In this document: positions 34,122 to 42,704 of the stretch, one piece after another
Layout of the letters: each line of letters begins with the position of its first letter
How positions within the stretch are numbered: the first letter of the stretch is position 1
Source: Rhizobium sp. BK313
GTDB taxonomy: Bacteria > Pseudomonadota > Alphaproteobacteria > Rhizobiales > Rhizobiaceae
Reading direction: 5' to 3'
Assembly (NCBI RefSeq): GCF_014193655.1
Contig: NZ_JACHZQ010000008.1
Location: 310,001-374,000, forward strand
Length of the DNA: 64,000 bases
Translations under genes and position numbers: made by a program
The notes under the pieces: model-generated
Databases searched by the model: none
Told to the model about the DNA's origin: nothing
Seen by the model: only the letters and a program-made list of their open reading frames with translations

Positions 34122-35018
34122 ATGGGAAAGCGCATCATGTTCACCGGCGGCAGCGGCAAGGCCGGCAAACACGTCGTTCAATATCTCGTCGATCAGGGCC
34201 ACCAGGTGCTGAACATCGACACCAAGCCTCTCGACAATCCGAAGGTCCGTACACTTATCACCGATATCACCGATAGCGGACAGGTCTTCAAGGCGCTCTC
34301 AAGTTATATGGGACTGCACGAATTCGATCCGTCGCTGCGAAGCCAGCCGGTGGATGCGGTGGTCCATTTCGCGGCCATCCCGCGTATCATGATCACGCCG
34401 GACAACGAGGTGTTTCGCATCAATGCGCAGGGGACCTACAACGTTATCGAGGCGGCCGTGACGCTCGGCATCAAGAAGGTCGTCATCGCTTCTTCGGAAA
34501 CCACATACGGTCTCGTCTTCGCGAATGAACCGCGCAATCCAGTGCATTTTCCGTTGGAAGAAGACTACCCCGTGGATCCGATGGACAGCTATGCGCTGTC
34601 GAAGATCTGCAATGAGAAAACGGCTCAGGCATTTGCGCTGCGATCCGGCTTCGACATTTATGCTATTCGCATCGGCAATGTCATCGAGCCGAATGAATAT
34701 GAACTCTTCCCGAAATGGTTCGCCGATCCTGGTTTCCGCAAGCGGATTGCATGGAGTTACATCGACGCGCGTGACCTCGGGCAGATCGTCGACCGCGCCG
34801 TCAACAAGGACGGGCTCGGCTTTCAGATCTTCAATGCGGCCAATGACGAGACGTCCTCCGACCTACCGACGAAGGAACTTCTGCAGCGCTTCTATCCGGG
34901 CGTCAAGCTGACCCGCGAACTCGGCGAGTATGAAGGGCTGTTGTCGAACCAGAAGACAAGAGAGGTTCTGGGCTTCAAGCAGGAACATTCCTGGCGCAAA
35001 TATGTGAAGTCCGCCTGA
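34122..35018 (+). CDS. NAD-dependent epimerase/dehydratase family protein (extended SDR)
   Basis: This 298-residue Rossmann-fold protein has the NAD motif MFTGGSGKAGKHV at the N-terminus. DAVVHFAAIPRIM and the catalytic YALSK (Tyr-x-x-x-Lys) near residue 163 follow, preceded by the Ser region VIASSETTYG. IRIGNVIEPNEY resembles uronate dehydrogenases, so oxidation of an aldose or uronate at C1 is one option; epimerase activity is another. It is the last gene of the importer operon and is followed by a strong terminator. It probably acts on the imported sugar. Confidence 0.88.
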   Translation: MGKRIMFTGGSGKAGKHVVQYLVDQGHQVLNIDTKPLDNPKVRTLITDITDSGQVFKALSSYMGLHEFDPSLRSQPVDAVVHFAAIPRIMITPDNEVFRINAQGTYNVIEAAVTLGIKKVVIASSETTYGLVFANEPRNPVHFPLEEDYPVDPMDSYALSKICNEKTAQAFALRSGFDIYAIRIGNVIEPNEYELFPKWFADPGFRKRIAWSYIDARDLGQIVDRAVNKDGLGFQIFNAANDETSSDLPTKELLQRFYPGVKLTRELGEYEGLLSNQKTREVLGFKQEHSWRKYVKSA

Positions 35019-35037
35019 TTGCTTCGGTCCTCCCAGC

Positions 35038-35069
35038 AGACGCCCGGTTTTTGATAGAACCGGGCGTCT
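35038..35069 (+). terminator. Rho-independent-type terminator after the sugar importer operon
   Basis: AGACGCCCGGTT (35038-35049) pairs perfectly with AACCGGGCGTCT (35058-35069), a 12-bp stem with an 8-base loop. It begins 20 bases after the SDR stop and ends 42 bases before the LacI start, so the regulator has its own promoter. Confidence 0.75.
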
Positions 35070-35111
35070 TGCTATTGGAATGAGATCACGCCACGGTGAA
35101 CCATTGCGCCA

Positions 35112-36158
35112 ATGGACTGGAATACAAGAAAGATGCACCCGAAACAGCGTTTGCCGACGAAGAAGAGCAAGATGACCGTCAAGGACGTCGCTCTGCGCGC
35201 AGGCGTCAGCGAATCGACAGTTTCTCGTATCATGCGGAATAAGGGCCCTGTCGCCGACGAGACACGCCAGCGAGTCATGGAGGCTGTGCAGGCCACCGGC
35301 TACGTCCCGAACCGGATTGCGGGCTCGCTCGCTTCGCTGGATTCTCATCTTGTCGGCGTCATCGTCCCTTCGCTCTCCAACATCGTGTTTCCAGAGGTGT
35401 TGCAGGGCGTCAATGCCGGTCTTCGGGGCAGCGATTATCAGCCCGTCATCAGTATAACGGACTACGATATCAACCTTGAGGAAAACATCGTTCGCAGCCT
35501 GCTCTCATGGAAGCCTGCGGCAATCCTGATTGCAGGTTTCGACCATACGCCGGCCACCCATCGCATGCTCTCCGAGAGCGATGTCAGGGTTGTCGAGATG
35601 ATGGATATCGACGCCACGCCGATCGACATCGCCGTGGGCATGTCGCACCGCAATGCCGGCTACGCCGCTGGTCAGTATCTTGTTGAGCGCGGCTACCGGC
35701 AATTCGGCTATGCCGGTCACGACTGGAAGGCCGATAGGCGCGCAAGATTGCGCTACGACGGGATCAGCGACGCGCTGCGTGACGCCGGCCTTGGCATCGC
35801 GGCTCATGCTATGTTCGATGGACCGAGCTCAGTCGGCGCCGGCAGGGAGATGACGGCCCGTCTCTGCAGCCAGCCGACGAAGCTGGATGCAATCATTTAT
35901 TCCAATGATGACATGGCAGTTGGCGGCGTTTTCCATTGCCTCGGGGCTGGCATCCGCATGCCGGATGAACTCGCTGTCTTTGGCTTCAACGGCCTCGATA
36001 TCGGCCGTGAATTGCCGCAGGCACTGTCCACCATCCGCTCCAACCGCTTCCTGATCGGTAAGATTTCGGTGGAGAAGGCTTTTGAATCTCCCGAGCGCCC
36101 GCCCGAGAAATGCGTCATCGACACTGGGTTTGAAGTCTTCAAAGGCGAGACAGCCTAA
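35112..36158 (+). CDS. LacI family transcriptional regulator
   Basis: This protein has up to 348 residues. The LacI helix-turn-helix TVKDVALRAGVSESTVSRIM begins near residue 22 after a Lys/Arg-rich extension, followed by hinge NRIAGSLAS and a periplasmic-binding-like effector domain (about 80-345). Because of the extension, the true start may be a later codon such as ATG 35133. By position it is the natural repressor for the importer operon, and for the TGACAGCGCTGCCA-type sites at 30234, 30390, 30443 and 26590. The effector is probably the imported sugar, sugar acid or a pathway intermediate. Confidence 0.9.
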   Translation: MDWNTRKMHPKQRLPTKKSKMTVKDVALRAGVSESTVSRIMRNKGPVADETRQRVMEAVQATGYVPNRIAGSLASLDSHLVGVIVPSLSNIVFPEVLQGVNAGLRGSDYQPVISITDYDINLEENIVRSLLSWKPAAILIAGFDHTPATHRMLSESDVRVVEMMDIDATPIDIAVGMSHRNAGYAAGQYLVERGYRQFGYAGHDWKADRRARLRYDGISDALRDAGLGIAAHAMFDGPSSVGAGREMTARLCSQPTKLDAIIYSNDDMAVGGVFHCLGAGIRMPDELAVFGFNGLDIGRELPQALSTIRSNRFLIGKISVEKAFESPERPPEKCVIDTGFEVFKGETA

Positions 36159-36517
36159 CCACTCCGCAGTTGTGAACGAGAGTGCCATCGGGAACTCCTC
36201 GCTCCCTCGTGTCGCATTGCTCGGGATTGCTTGCCCAACAATCTGAGCCATCATCGCCGCGCCAGAAACCATCAGCTCTTTCAAAGGATGTGCATTGTCT
36301 CCATACCTTAGCGCGATGGTTGGAGCGCTTTTCGTCCTCCAAATCATCCCAAACAGGCCGGCACCGCATATGCTTGCACAGTTCACTTTTATCGCCGGTC
36401 CATCATTTGGCATGGCCTAAAGATCAATTGCAGAAAATGATCCGCAGACTGATCCGCTTCGAGCGTTTGCCCGACACAAGCTTTGTGCAACGCCTGTGTC
36501 GGGCATTGCCACACGCG
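36159..36517. other. Intergenic stretch without a recognisable gene
   Basis: These 359 bases lie between convergent LacI and alcohol dehydrogenase genes. Short open frames exist on both strands (for example minus 36413 downward, MPNDGPAIKVNCASI) but continue antisense into the LacI gene and match no family I know. I see no clear hairpin terminator and no repeat. Confidence 0.4.
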
Positions 36518-37570
36518 TTAGACTACGAGAACCTGCCGCCCCTGGACGAGACCGCTTTGCAACGCCGCAAGTCCCTCATTGAGCGTGGAGAACGGTCTGG
36601 ACGTCACCGGGATGGGCTTTATATTGCCCGCACGCACATGCTCTATCAGCTCATGAAGCTCCGCAAGCGAGCCGACATAGGAACCGCGGATCGTCAGCTG
36701 CTTCAAGGATAGGACTGCAAGTGGCAGACGCAATTGGCCGCCGAACAGCCCGACATTGACATAGGTTCCGCCCGGAGCCAGCAATCCCATTGCGAGAGCG
36801 CAGGTCTGGTCCGAGCCGACGAAATCGACGATGGCCTGAAGGCCGCCGGTCTGATCGAGGACGACTGTCGCCGCGTCAGGGCTTTGACTGTTGGCAACCA
36901 GGTCCGCGCCGAATTCATTTTGCGCCAATTCGAGACGTGAATTGTTTATGTCAATGGCGGCGACCTTCTCGAATCCAATACCCTTGGCGATGGAAAGCCC
37001 CATCAGACCGACGCCGCCCATACCGATAATCCCAACCCAGCCCTGCCTAGTCGGCACTTTCCGAAGGGCGGAATAGGATGTAAGGCCCGAGCAAGCGTAA
37101 ACACCACCGATTGTGGCGTCTATGCCCGTGGCGTCGATCAGGAATTTCGCATCCCGCACCACGACCTTATCGGCATATCCGCCCGGCCGCTGCAGCCCAA
37201 GGTTCTGTGGGCGGGTACAGGCATTGTCGTAGCCTGCCTGGCAGGCATCGCACTCACCACAGCCAATCCACGGATACACGATGACCGGTCGATTCCGATC
37301 CGCTTCCTGTAGACCCGACTGAGGGCCAAAATCCGAAATATAGCCATAGATTTCGTGACCCATCGTCAGGGGCAGATGCGCGCCCGCGGCTTCCAAGGGC
37401 AGCCTCCCGCCACCGCCGAGATTGATGTAGCCTTCCTGGAAGTGGACGTCGGAGTGGCACAACCCGCAGGAATGTACGCGCACGACGACCTGTTTACCTG
37501 TCGGCACGGGGTCGGGAAGAATTTCCTCGACGACCGGCTTGCCGAATTCTTTGACACGAAACGCTTTCAT
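36518..37570 (-). CDS. Zinc-dependent NAD alcohol dehydrogenase (MDR superfamily)
   Basis: This 350-residue medium-chain dehydrogenase starts at ATG 37570 with GGAGAG upstream. Catalytic zinc ligands are Cys38 (CGLCHSDVH), His72 (GHE) and a later acidic or Cys residue. The structural zinc site is Cys104, Cys107, Cys110 and Cys118 (CGECDACQAGYDNAC). The NAD Rossmann motif is GIIGMGGVGLMGLSIA, followed by AIDINN, whose Asp favours NAD over NADP. It oxidises a primary alcohol to aldehyde. It lies 169 bases downstream of an aldehyde dehydrogenase on the same strand; together they convert alcohol to acid. Confidence 0.93.
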   Translation of the reverse strand: MKAFRVKEFGKPVVEEILPDPVPTGKQVVVRVHSCGLCHSDVHFQEGYINLGGGGRLPLEAAGAHLPLTMGHEIYGYISDFGPQSGLQEADRNRPVIVYPWIGCGECDACQAGYDNACTRPQNLGLQRPGGYADKVVVRDAKFLIDATGIDATIGGVYACSGLTSYSALRKVPTRQGWVGIIGMGGVGLMGLSIAKGIGFEKVAAIDINNSRLELAQNEFGADLVANSQSPDAATVVLDQTGGLQAIVDFVGSDQTCALAMGLLAPGGTYVNVGLFGGQLRLPLAVLSLKQLTIRGSYVGSLAELHELIEHVRAGNIKPIPVTSRPFSTLNEGLAALQSGLVQGRQVLVV

Positions 37571-37739
37571 TGCACTCTCCCAAATATCCTGCCCTGTCAT
37601 GAGCAGGTCCATTCATGTCTCGGAGGCGCCTCGGCCGACGAGAAACGCGGCGCCGCACCGAACCTCAATTCCCGCGCGGATAGGCAGGCGCCTATCAGCG
37701 CGTTGTGTCTGCTTGTATGATTTTGAAGGTCGACGGCGT

Positions 37740-39164
37740 TCAGCCGGCGTAGATTAGAGCCTTGGTCTCAAGGAACTCGCCAACGCCGATTTCACCCCAT
37801 TCACGTCCGTTTCCAGACTTCTTATACCCACCGAACGGAGCCTCGGTGTCTTCGCCAGCACCGTTGATGTAGACCATACCGGCCTCGATGCGGGCTGCCA
37901 CTTCGGTCGCCTTTTCCGTGCTACCGGACTGGACGTAGGCGGCGAGGCCGTATTCGCTGTCGTTGGCGATCGCGATGGCTTCCTCGATATCGCTATAGCC
38001 AATCATGCATAGAACCGGGCCGAATATCTCTTCGCGGGCGATGGTCATGTCGCGGGTCACATCAGCGAAAACAGTGGGCTTGACGTAGTAACCGGTCTCC
38101 AAACCGGATGGCCGGCCCTCTCCGCCTGCCACCACTTGAGCGCCCTCTTCGACGCCCTTCTTGATCATTGACTGGACACGCTCCCATTGGCGGGCGGAGA
38201 TGACCGGTCCCATGTAGACGTCCGAGCGCGGATCACCGACGGTGATAGAATCGACGACCTGCTTGGCAATCAACTTGGCCTGTTCAACCTTGTTTCTCGG
38301 TACGAGCAGACGCGTGGGAGCGTGGCAAGTTTGACCGGAATTCATCATCAAGCGATAAATATTCTCGGTGACAGCCTTGCCGAGATCAGCGTCGTCGAGC
38401 ACGATGTTCGGCGACTTGCCACCCAGTTCCTGGTGGACGCGTTTTACGCTCTCGGCTGCCCGTTTAGCCACATCAATGCCGGCCGCAGTCGAGCCCGTGA
38501 AGGACACCATCGCAATATCCTTGTGCGCGGAGATCGCCACACCAACGGTCGGGCCGTCGCCGTCCACTAGATTGTAGACGCCCTTCGGTACGCCGGCCTC
38601 GTGGAGAATCTCCGCGATGATATGCGCATTAAACGGAGCGATCTCGGAGGGCTTGTGAACACTGGTGCAGCCAGCCGCCAGAGCCGGCAGGATTTTGACC
38701 ATTATCTGGTTGATCGGCCAGTTCCACGGCGTGATCATGCCGACGACACCAATCGGCTCCCGGCGAACCACCGAGCGGCCACCCTGTGGGTGCTCGAATG
38801 CAAAGTCCTTGAGCGTTGCGATCGTCGTCTGGAGGTGCATATAACCGGCGCCCACCTGAAGATCCTTAGCAAATTTGTTCGGCGCCCCCAGCTCCTCAGT
38901 CAAAGCATCTGCCAAATCGTCCATTCGTCGGACATAGACGGACAGAATACTCTGCAGAAGGTCAAGGCGCTCCGGAACTGTAGTGCGGGAGTAGCTCTTG
39001 AAAGCGCGAGTGGCCGCAGCGACCGCGAGGTCGACATCCGTGGCCGTGGCGAACGTGATCTGGCCGGCAGGCTTTTCCGTCGCTGGATTGATGACATCGA
39101 CAATTTTGCCACCAATGGGTTTGACCCAGGCGCCGTCGATATATGCGCGAGTATAGTCTCTCAT
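37740..39164 (-). CDS. Aldehyde dehydrogenase
   Basis: This 474-residue NAD(P) aldehyde dehydrogenase has nucleophile Cys280 in NSGQTCHAPTR, general base Glu246 in HQELGGKSP, oxyanion Asn in TPWNWP, cofactor Lys in SVHKPSE, and SFTGSTAAG for the dinucleotide loop. All catalytic residues are intact. AGAAACATC, a weak ribosome site, precedes ATG 39164. A 24-bp palindrome lies about 107 bases upstream. The gene probably shares function with the zinc alcohol dehydrogenase; NAD(P)H produced could feed the divergent transhydrogenase genes at 39813-42649. Confidence 0.94.
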   Translation of the reverse strand: MRDYTRAYIDGAWVKPIGGKIVDVINPATEKPAGQITFATATDVDLAVAAATRAFKSYSRTTVPERLDLLQSILSVYVRRMDDLADALTEELGAPNKFAKDLQVGAGYMHLQTTIATLKDFAFEHPQGGRSVVRREPIGVVGMITPWNWPINQIMVKILPALAAGCTSVHKPSEIAPFNAHIIAEILHEAGVPKGVYNLVDGDGPTVGVAISAHKDIAMVSFTGSTAAGIDVAKRAAESVKRVHQELGGKSPNIVLDDADLGKAVTENIYRLMMNSGQTCHAPTRLLVPRNKVEQAKLIAKQVVDSITVGDPRSDVYMGPVISARQWERVQSMIKKGVEEGAQVVAGGEGRPSGLETGYYVKPTVFADVTRDMTIAREEIFGPVLCMIGYSDIEEAIAIANDSEYGLAAYVQSGSTEKATEVAARIEAGMVYINGAGEDTEAPFGGYKKSGNGREWGEIGVGEFLETKALIYAG

Positions 39165-39270
39165 GATGTTTCTCCTTCTTTGAATGCGATACCGCCGCTG
39201 GCTTCGTGCGGTTTACTTGCCAGCTTTACGGACTGGCTTGATGTGTGCCGCTAACACGCAGCACTTCGCT

Positions 39271-39294
39271 TTTATATTTCATACGAAATATAAA
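39271..39294. promoter_or_regulatory. 24-bp palindrome upstream of the aldehyde dehydrogenase gene
   Basis: TTTATATTTC (39271-39280) and GAAATATAAA (39285-39294) form a perfect 10-bp inverted repeat around ATAC, about 107 bases before the dehydrogenase start. This is a strong operator candidate. The A/T core TATTTC/GAAATA recurs at 48830-48844 upstream of the cupin gene. Confidence 0.65.
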
Positions 39295-39305
39295 CGGCGG
39301 CCGGG

Positions 39306-39581
39306 TTATGGCCCGAATTGCCATCGCGCAGCGAAAATCAGAATTGTGCTTACGACGGGGTAACGCCCATGACGCGGGCGGAAAGGGATCTTTGGCTCTT
39401 TGATCGTTTCCAGAAAATATGAAAACATTTTCCGTACCTTATACCTGATGCCTGACCTCCATTTGAAGGTCGATCGCCTCAAACGGAACGCTCCAACCCT
39501 GTCGTCGACGTCGGCTATTGCCAGAAAACGCGCAATCACAAACCGTCCGTCCTTGTGGTCGTCACGACTGTTTTCACTCAT
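39306..39581 (-). CDS. Possible small hypothetical protein in the aldehyde dehydrogenase/transhydrogenase spacer
   Basis: A 91-residue frame from ATG 39581 (MSENSRDDHKDGRFVIARFL) lies in the 648-bp spacer between the divergent aldehyde dehydrogenase and transhydrogenase genes. It is basic, has no motif I recognise and has only a poor GGAAATAGAGA site upstream. It may be chance; the spacer otherwise holds only the two palindromes noted separately. Confidence 0.15.
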   Translation of the reverse strand: MSENSRDDHKDGRFVIARFLAIADVDDRVGAFRLRRSTFKWRSGIRYKVRKMFSYFLETIKEPKIPFRPRHGRYPVVSTILIFAARWQFGP

Positions 39582-39644
39582 TTCGTTCTCTATTTCCGAC
39601 GGGAGGTCAAAATTATATATTGCGATTATCATATAACGTATATA

Positions 39645-39660
39645 AGTCTGATATGAGACT
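39645..39660. promoter_or_regulatory. AGTCT-N6-AGACT operator upstream of transhydrogenase genes
   Basis: AGTCT (39645-39649) and AGACT (39656-39660) flank GATATG, 153 bases before the pntA start. The 16-mer differs at only two positions from AGTCTTATATCAGACT at 52893-52908 in the hydrolase promoter, which suggests one MarR-type regulator acts at both. Confidence 0.55.
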
Positions 39661-39812
39661 ATTTGCAAGGCGAAAAACCAAATGCGCCAAACATTAGTTT
39701 CAAAGCTCAATCGGCATGACCCGGAGACGCAGGTCCCATGCCTGCAAGGAGGAACAATGAGGGCGAAACTTTCAGTATTAGCGTTTTCAAAAGACACCCG
39801 TTGGAGCACGCG

Positions 39813-40952
39813 ATGACATCAAAGCCTTTCAGGCCTGGAATGGTCGGTCTGCTTCGCGAAACCGCACCCCGCGAGCGGCGGGTTGCGCTGACGCCATCCG
39901 ACGTGAAGCGGCTCATGGGAAGAATGAACATCTGCGTGGAAGAATCGGCGGGCACGGCTGCTGGATTTGTCGATCAGGCGTATGCCGAGGCAGGAGCACA
40001 GCTGTCAGGCCGCGCCGAGATCCTCTCTACCTGCGATATTCTTCTCTCCGTGCAGCCTCCCGAGGTCATAGAGGAGCTCCCACGCCGCAGTACGCTCATC
40101 TCGCTCGGCGGCCGTGACGCGGACTTGAACCGGCGTCTGCGGGAGCGTGACATTACCCATCTCGGACTGGAGCGCCTGCCTCGCACGTCACGAGCACAGG
40201 CAATGGACGTCCTCTCATCGCAAGCCACGATTGCGGGTTATGCTGCTGTCATGGAAGGCGCGCGTGTACTCGACATATTGCTCCCCATGCTCACTACAGC
40301 AGCTGGGGTGATTAAACCCGCCCGCATGATCGCTCTTGGCGGCGGTGTGGCTGGATTGCAGGCGATCGCGACCGCACGCCGCCTTGGCGCGATCACCCAT
40401 GGCTTTGACGTCCGTGAGGCGGCCCGCGAGCAGATCGAAAGCCTCGGCGCAAAGTTTGTCTTTCCGGAAATCGCATTAGAATCGACGGAGGGATTCGGAG
40501 GCTATGCGCGGGAACAATCGGACGACCAGCAGCTGCGCTTGCGCAGGGCGCTTGCCGCAGAACTCACAACGATGGATTTGATCATCACAAGTGCTCAGAT
40601 ACCGGGACGCGCGGCACCTCTGCTCATCGACAAGGAAACGGTGGTCGGGCTCCGCAAAGGTTCGGTCATCGTCGATCTTGCAGTCGAAAGCGGCGGCAAC
40701 TGTGCCCTAACCAAGGCCAACGACATCGTCGACGTCGGCGGTGTCCACATTCTTGGACCGACAAACCTGTCGTCGCTCTTTGCGACGGACGCCAGCCGTC
40801 TCTTCAGCGGCAACATTCGCGCGCTGCTTGAGTATCTACTCGACAAGGAGGACCGTTTTCGGCTCGACGCGAGTGACCCGATCACCCGCGCGCTTTTGGC
40901 TGAACAAGTAGCCCCGAACACCAGCACCCCAACAATTGGAGCCGAAGCATGA
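39813..40952 (+). CDS. pntA: NAD(P) transhydrogenase subunit alpha, part 1 (soluble NAD-binding domain)
   Basis: This 379-residue protein starts at ATG 39813 with GGAG six bases upstream. It is the dI domain of proton-translocating transhydrogenase: GLLRETAPRERRVALTPSDVKRL at the N-terminus, the NAD motif MIALGGGVAGLQAIATARRLGA with DVREAAREQ, and the GSVIVDLAVESGGNCALT block. It binds NAD(H) and exchanges hydride with NADP(H) on PntB. As in many alphaproteobacteria the alpha subunit is split, with the membrane part encoded next (4-base overlap). A copy beside alcohol/aldehyde dehydrogenases suggests redox balancing of that pathway. Confidence 0.94.
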   Translation: MTSKPFRPGMVGLLRETAPRERRVALTPSDVKRLMGRMNICVEESAGTAAGFVDQAYAEAGAQLSGRAEILSTCDILLSVQPPEVIEELPRRSTLISLGGRDADLNRRLRERDITHLGLERLPRTSRAQAMDVLSSQATIAGYAAVMEGARVLDILLPMLTTAAGVIKPARMIALGGGVAGLQAIATARRLGAITHGFDVREAAREQIESLGAKFVFPEIALESTEGFGGYAREQSDDQQLRLRRALAAELTTMDLIITSAQIPGRAAPLLIDKETVVGLRKGSVIVDLAVESGGNCALTKANDIVDVGGVHILGPTNLSSLFATDASRLFSGNIRALLEYLLDKEDRFRLDASDPITRALLAEQVAPNTSTPTIGAEA

Positions 40953-41260
40953 TGCCCACGACCACGACCATTCAACTTTTTGTTTTCATGCTGGCGGGCT
41001 TCGTCGGTTTTCAAACCATCAGCCGCATTCCGCCACTCCTGCATACACCGCTGATGGCGGCAACCAATGCCATTTCCGGAATATCGCTCGTTGCCTCGCT
41101 TGTGCTTGCTGGCACCGATCGAGGCGTTTTCGCAATCGTGCTCGGCACAACCGCGGTCGCCTGCGCAAGCGCTAACGTCTTCGGTGGTTTCCTGATTACC
41201 GACCGCATGCTTGCAATGTTCCGACGCACCGCTGCCGTAAAGGACGTCAAGGAGGACTAG
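40949..41260 (+). CDS. pntAB: NAD(P) transhydrogenase subunit alpha, part 2 (membrane domain)
   Basis: This 103-residue protein has three to four hydrophobic helices (TTIQLFVFMLAGFVGFQTIS; TPLMAATNAISGISLVASLVLAG; a third helix rich in Ala/Val), the standard membrane part of a split alpha subunit. TPLMAATNAISG is the family signature. It starts inside the end of pntA (ATGA overlap) and its stop abuts pntB, so all three are translationally coupled. It forms half of the proton channel with PntB. Confidence 0.93.
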   Translation: MMPTTTTIQLFVFMLAGFVGFQTISRIPPLLHTPLMAATNAISGISLVASLVLAGTDRGVFAIVLGTTAVACASANVFGGFLITDRMLAMFRRTAAVKDVKED

Positions 41261-42649
41261 ATGAATATGACCGAAACATTGATTCAAGTCTCCTATCTAG
41301 CAGCCGCATTTCTGTTCATCGTGGCCCTTCGGGCGCTCGGCCGGCCGGACACTGCACGACAAGGAATGCAATTTGCCGCCATCGGAATGGTGATCGCGAT
41401 AGCAGCAACTTTGCTGCACGCCGATATAATCTCATACAAATGGATTGTCGTTGGCTTGGTGGTCGGCGCCGTTGCTGGCTATCCTCTGGGAATGTGGGTG
41501 CCGATGACGGCTATGCCGCAACGCATCGCCCTTAGCCATGCTTTTGGCGCGCTTGCGGCAACCCTGGTAGGGATCGGTGAATTTGGCCACGGCATTGAAG
41601 CTGGGGAAATCGGCCGAGGTCATGTGACTGCATTGGGCTTCGAAGTTCTGCTGGGTGGCCTCACCGTAACGGGCAGCCTAATGGCTTTCGGGAAACTACA
41701 GGGCCTCCTGCCCGGACGTCCGATCACCTTCCGCTTTCAGAATGTGTCGAACCTGATCCTGCTTTGCGCCGCAGCGGGTTGCTTTGTCTATCTGATTGCC
41801 TTCACAAACAGCGTTCCCGCCTTCGTAGCCATGATTGCAATCAGTAGCCTCGTCGGCATTCTTTTCGTGCTGCCCATTGGTGGCGCGGATATGCCCGTCG
41901 TCGTGTCGTTGCTGAACTCATATGCAGGGCTCGCCGCCGTGGCGACAGGCTTTGCAATCGACAACAATATCCTGATCGTCGTCGGCTCGTTGGACGGCGC
42001 CAGTGGCCTAATCCTCTCGATTGCAATGAGTAAGGCGATGAACCGATCCTTCTCAAATGTTCTTTTCGGCGCCTTCGGTTCTCCCGCCAGCGGTGGACAG
42101 CAGGATTCCGCAGATGGGGAAATGTCCCCGATTGATCCGGAGGATGCGGCAATGCGGCTGGCATTCGCCGATCGCGTGATTGTTGTTCCTGGCTATGGGC
42201 TCGCGGTAGCTCAGGCGCAGCATCAGGCGCGTGAACTTGCAGATCTGGTGGAGAAGCGTGGCGGTGATGTCCGCTTTGCGATCCATCCCGTCGCAGGCCG
42301 CATGCCCGGGCACATGAATGTGCTGCTAGCTGAGGCGGGCGTTTCCTATGACAAGCTTGTCGATATGGAAGACATTAATGACCGTTTTGGAGAGGCGGAT
42401 GTCGCTCTTGTGGTTGGTGCTAACGATGTCGTTAACCCGGCGGCGCGAACCAATCCCGCCTCGCCGATCTTCGGCATGCCCATCTTAAACGTCTCCGATG
42501 CCAAGAGCGTCATCGTATTAAAGCGCGGCCAAGGCGCCGGCTTCTCCGGCATCGAGAACGATCTCTTCGTTGATCCAAAGACGTCGATGCTGTTTGGGGA
42601 CGCGAAGCTGTCGCTTGTCAATCTCGGCAATGAGGTGAAAAGCGCATAA
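41261..42649 (+). CDS. pntB: NAD(P) transhydrogenase subunit beta
   Basis: This 462-residue subunit has eight to nine membrane helices (residues about 1-255; HAFGALAATLVGIGEF) followed by the soluble NADP-binding dIII domain: VIVVPGYGLAVAQAQHQARELADL, FAIHPVAGRMPGHMNVLLAEA, VALVVGANDVVNPAART, and SVIVLKRGQGAGFSGIENDLF. All NADP contacts look intact. It completes the proton-driven enzyme that makes NADPH from NADH. A 10-bp-stem terminator follows 19 bases after the stop. Confidence 0.95.
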   Translation: MNMTETLIQVSYLAAAFLFIVALRALGRPDTARQGMQFAAIGMVIAIAATLLHADIISYKWIVVGLVVGAVAGYPLGMWVPMTAMPQRIALSHAFGALAATLVGIGEFGHGIEAGEIGRGHVTALGFEVLLGGLTVTGSLMAFGKLQGLLPGRPITFRFQNVSNLILLCAAAGCFVYLIAFTNSVPAFVAMIAISSLVGILFVLPIGGADMPVVVSLLNSYAGLAAVATGFAIDNNILIVVGSLDGASGLILSIAMSKAMNRSFSNVLFGAFGSPASGGQQDSADGEMSPIDPEDAAMRLAFADRVIVVPGYGLAVAQAQHQARELADLVEKRGGDVRFAIHPVAGRMPGHMNVLLAEAGVSYDKLVDMEDINDRFGEADVALVVGANDVVNPAARTNPASPIFGMPILNVSDAKSVIVLKRGQGAGFSGIENDLFVDPKTSMLFGDAKLSLVNLGNEVKSA

Positions 42650-42667
42650 GACCATCGGACAATCGCT

Positions 42668-42704
42668 CGGTGGGGTGGAGGAAAAGCCTCCGGACACCCC
42701 ACCG
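42668..42704 (+). terminator. Terminator after pntB
   Basis: CGGTGGGGTG (42668-42677) pairs with CACCCCACCG (42695-42704), with an inner GGAGG/CCTCC stem around AAAAG. It lies 19 bases after the pntB stop. There is no long T-run, but the stem is very stable. Confidence 0.65.

Noticed and set aside
36182..36712. 176-codon plus-strand frame after the LacI gene
   Set aside because: Half of it is antisense to the alcohol dehydrogenase C-terminus and the rest has no family resemblance.
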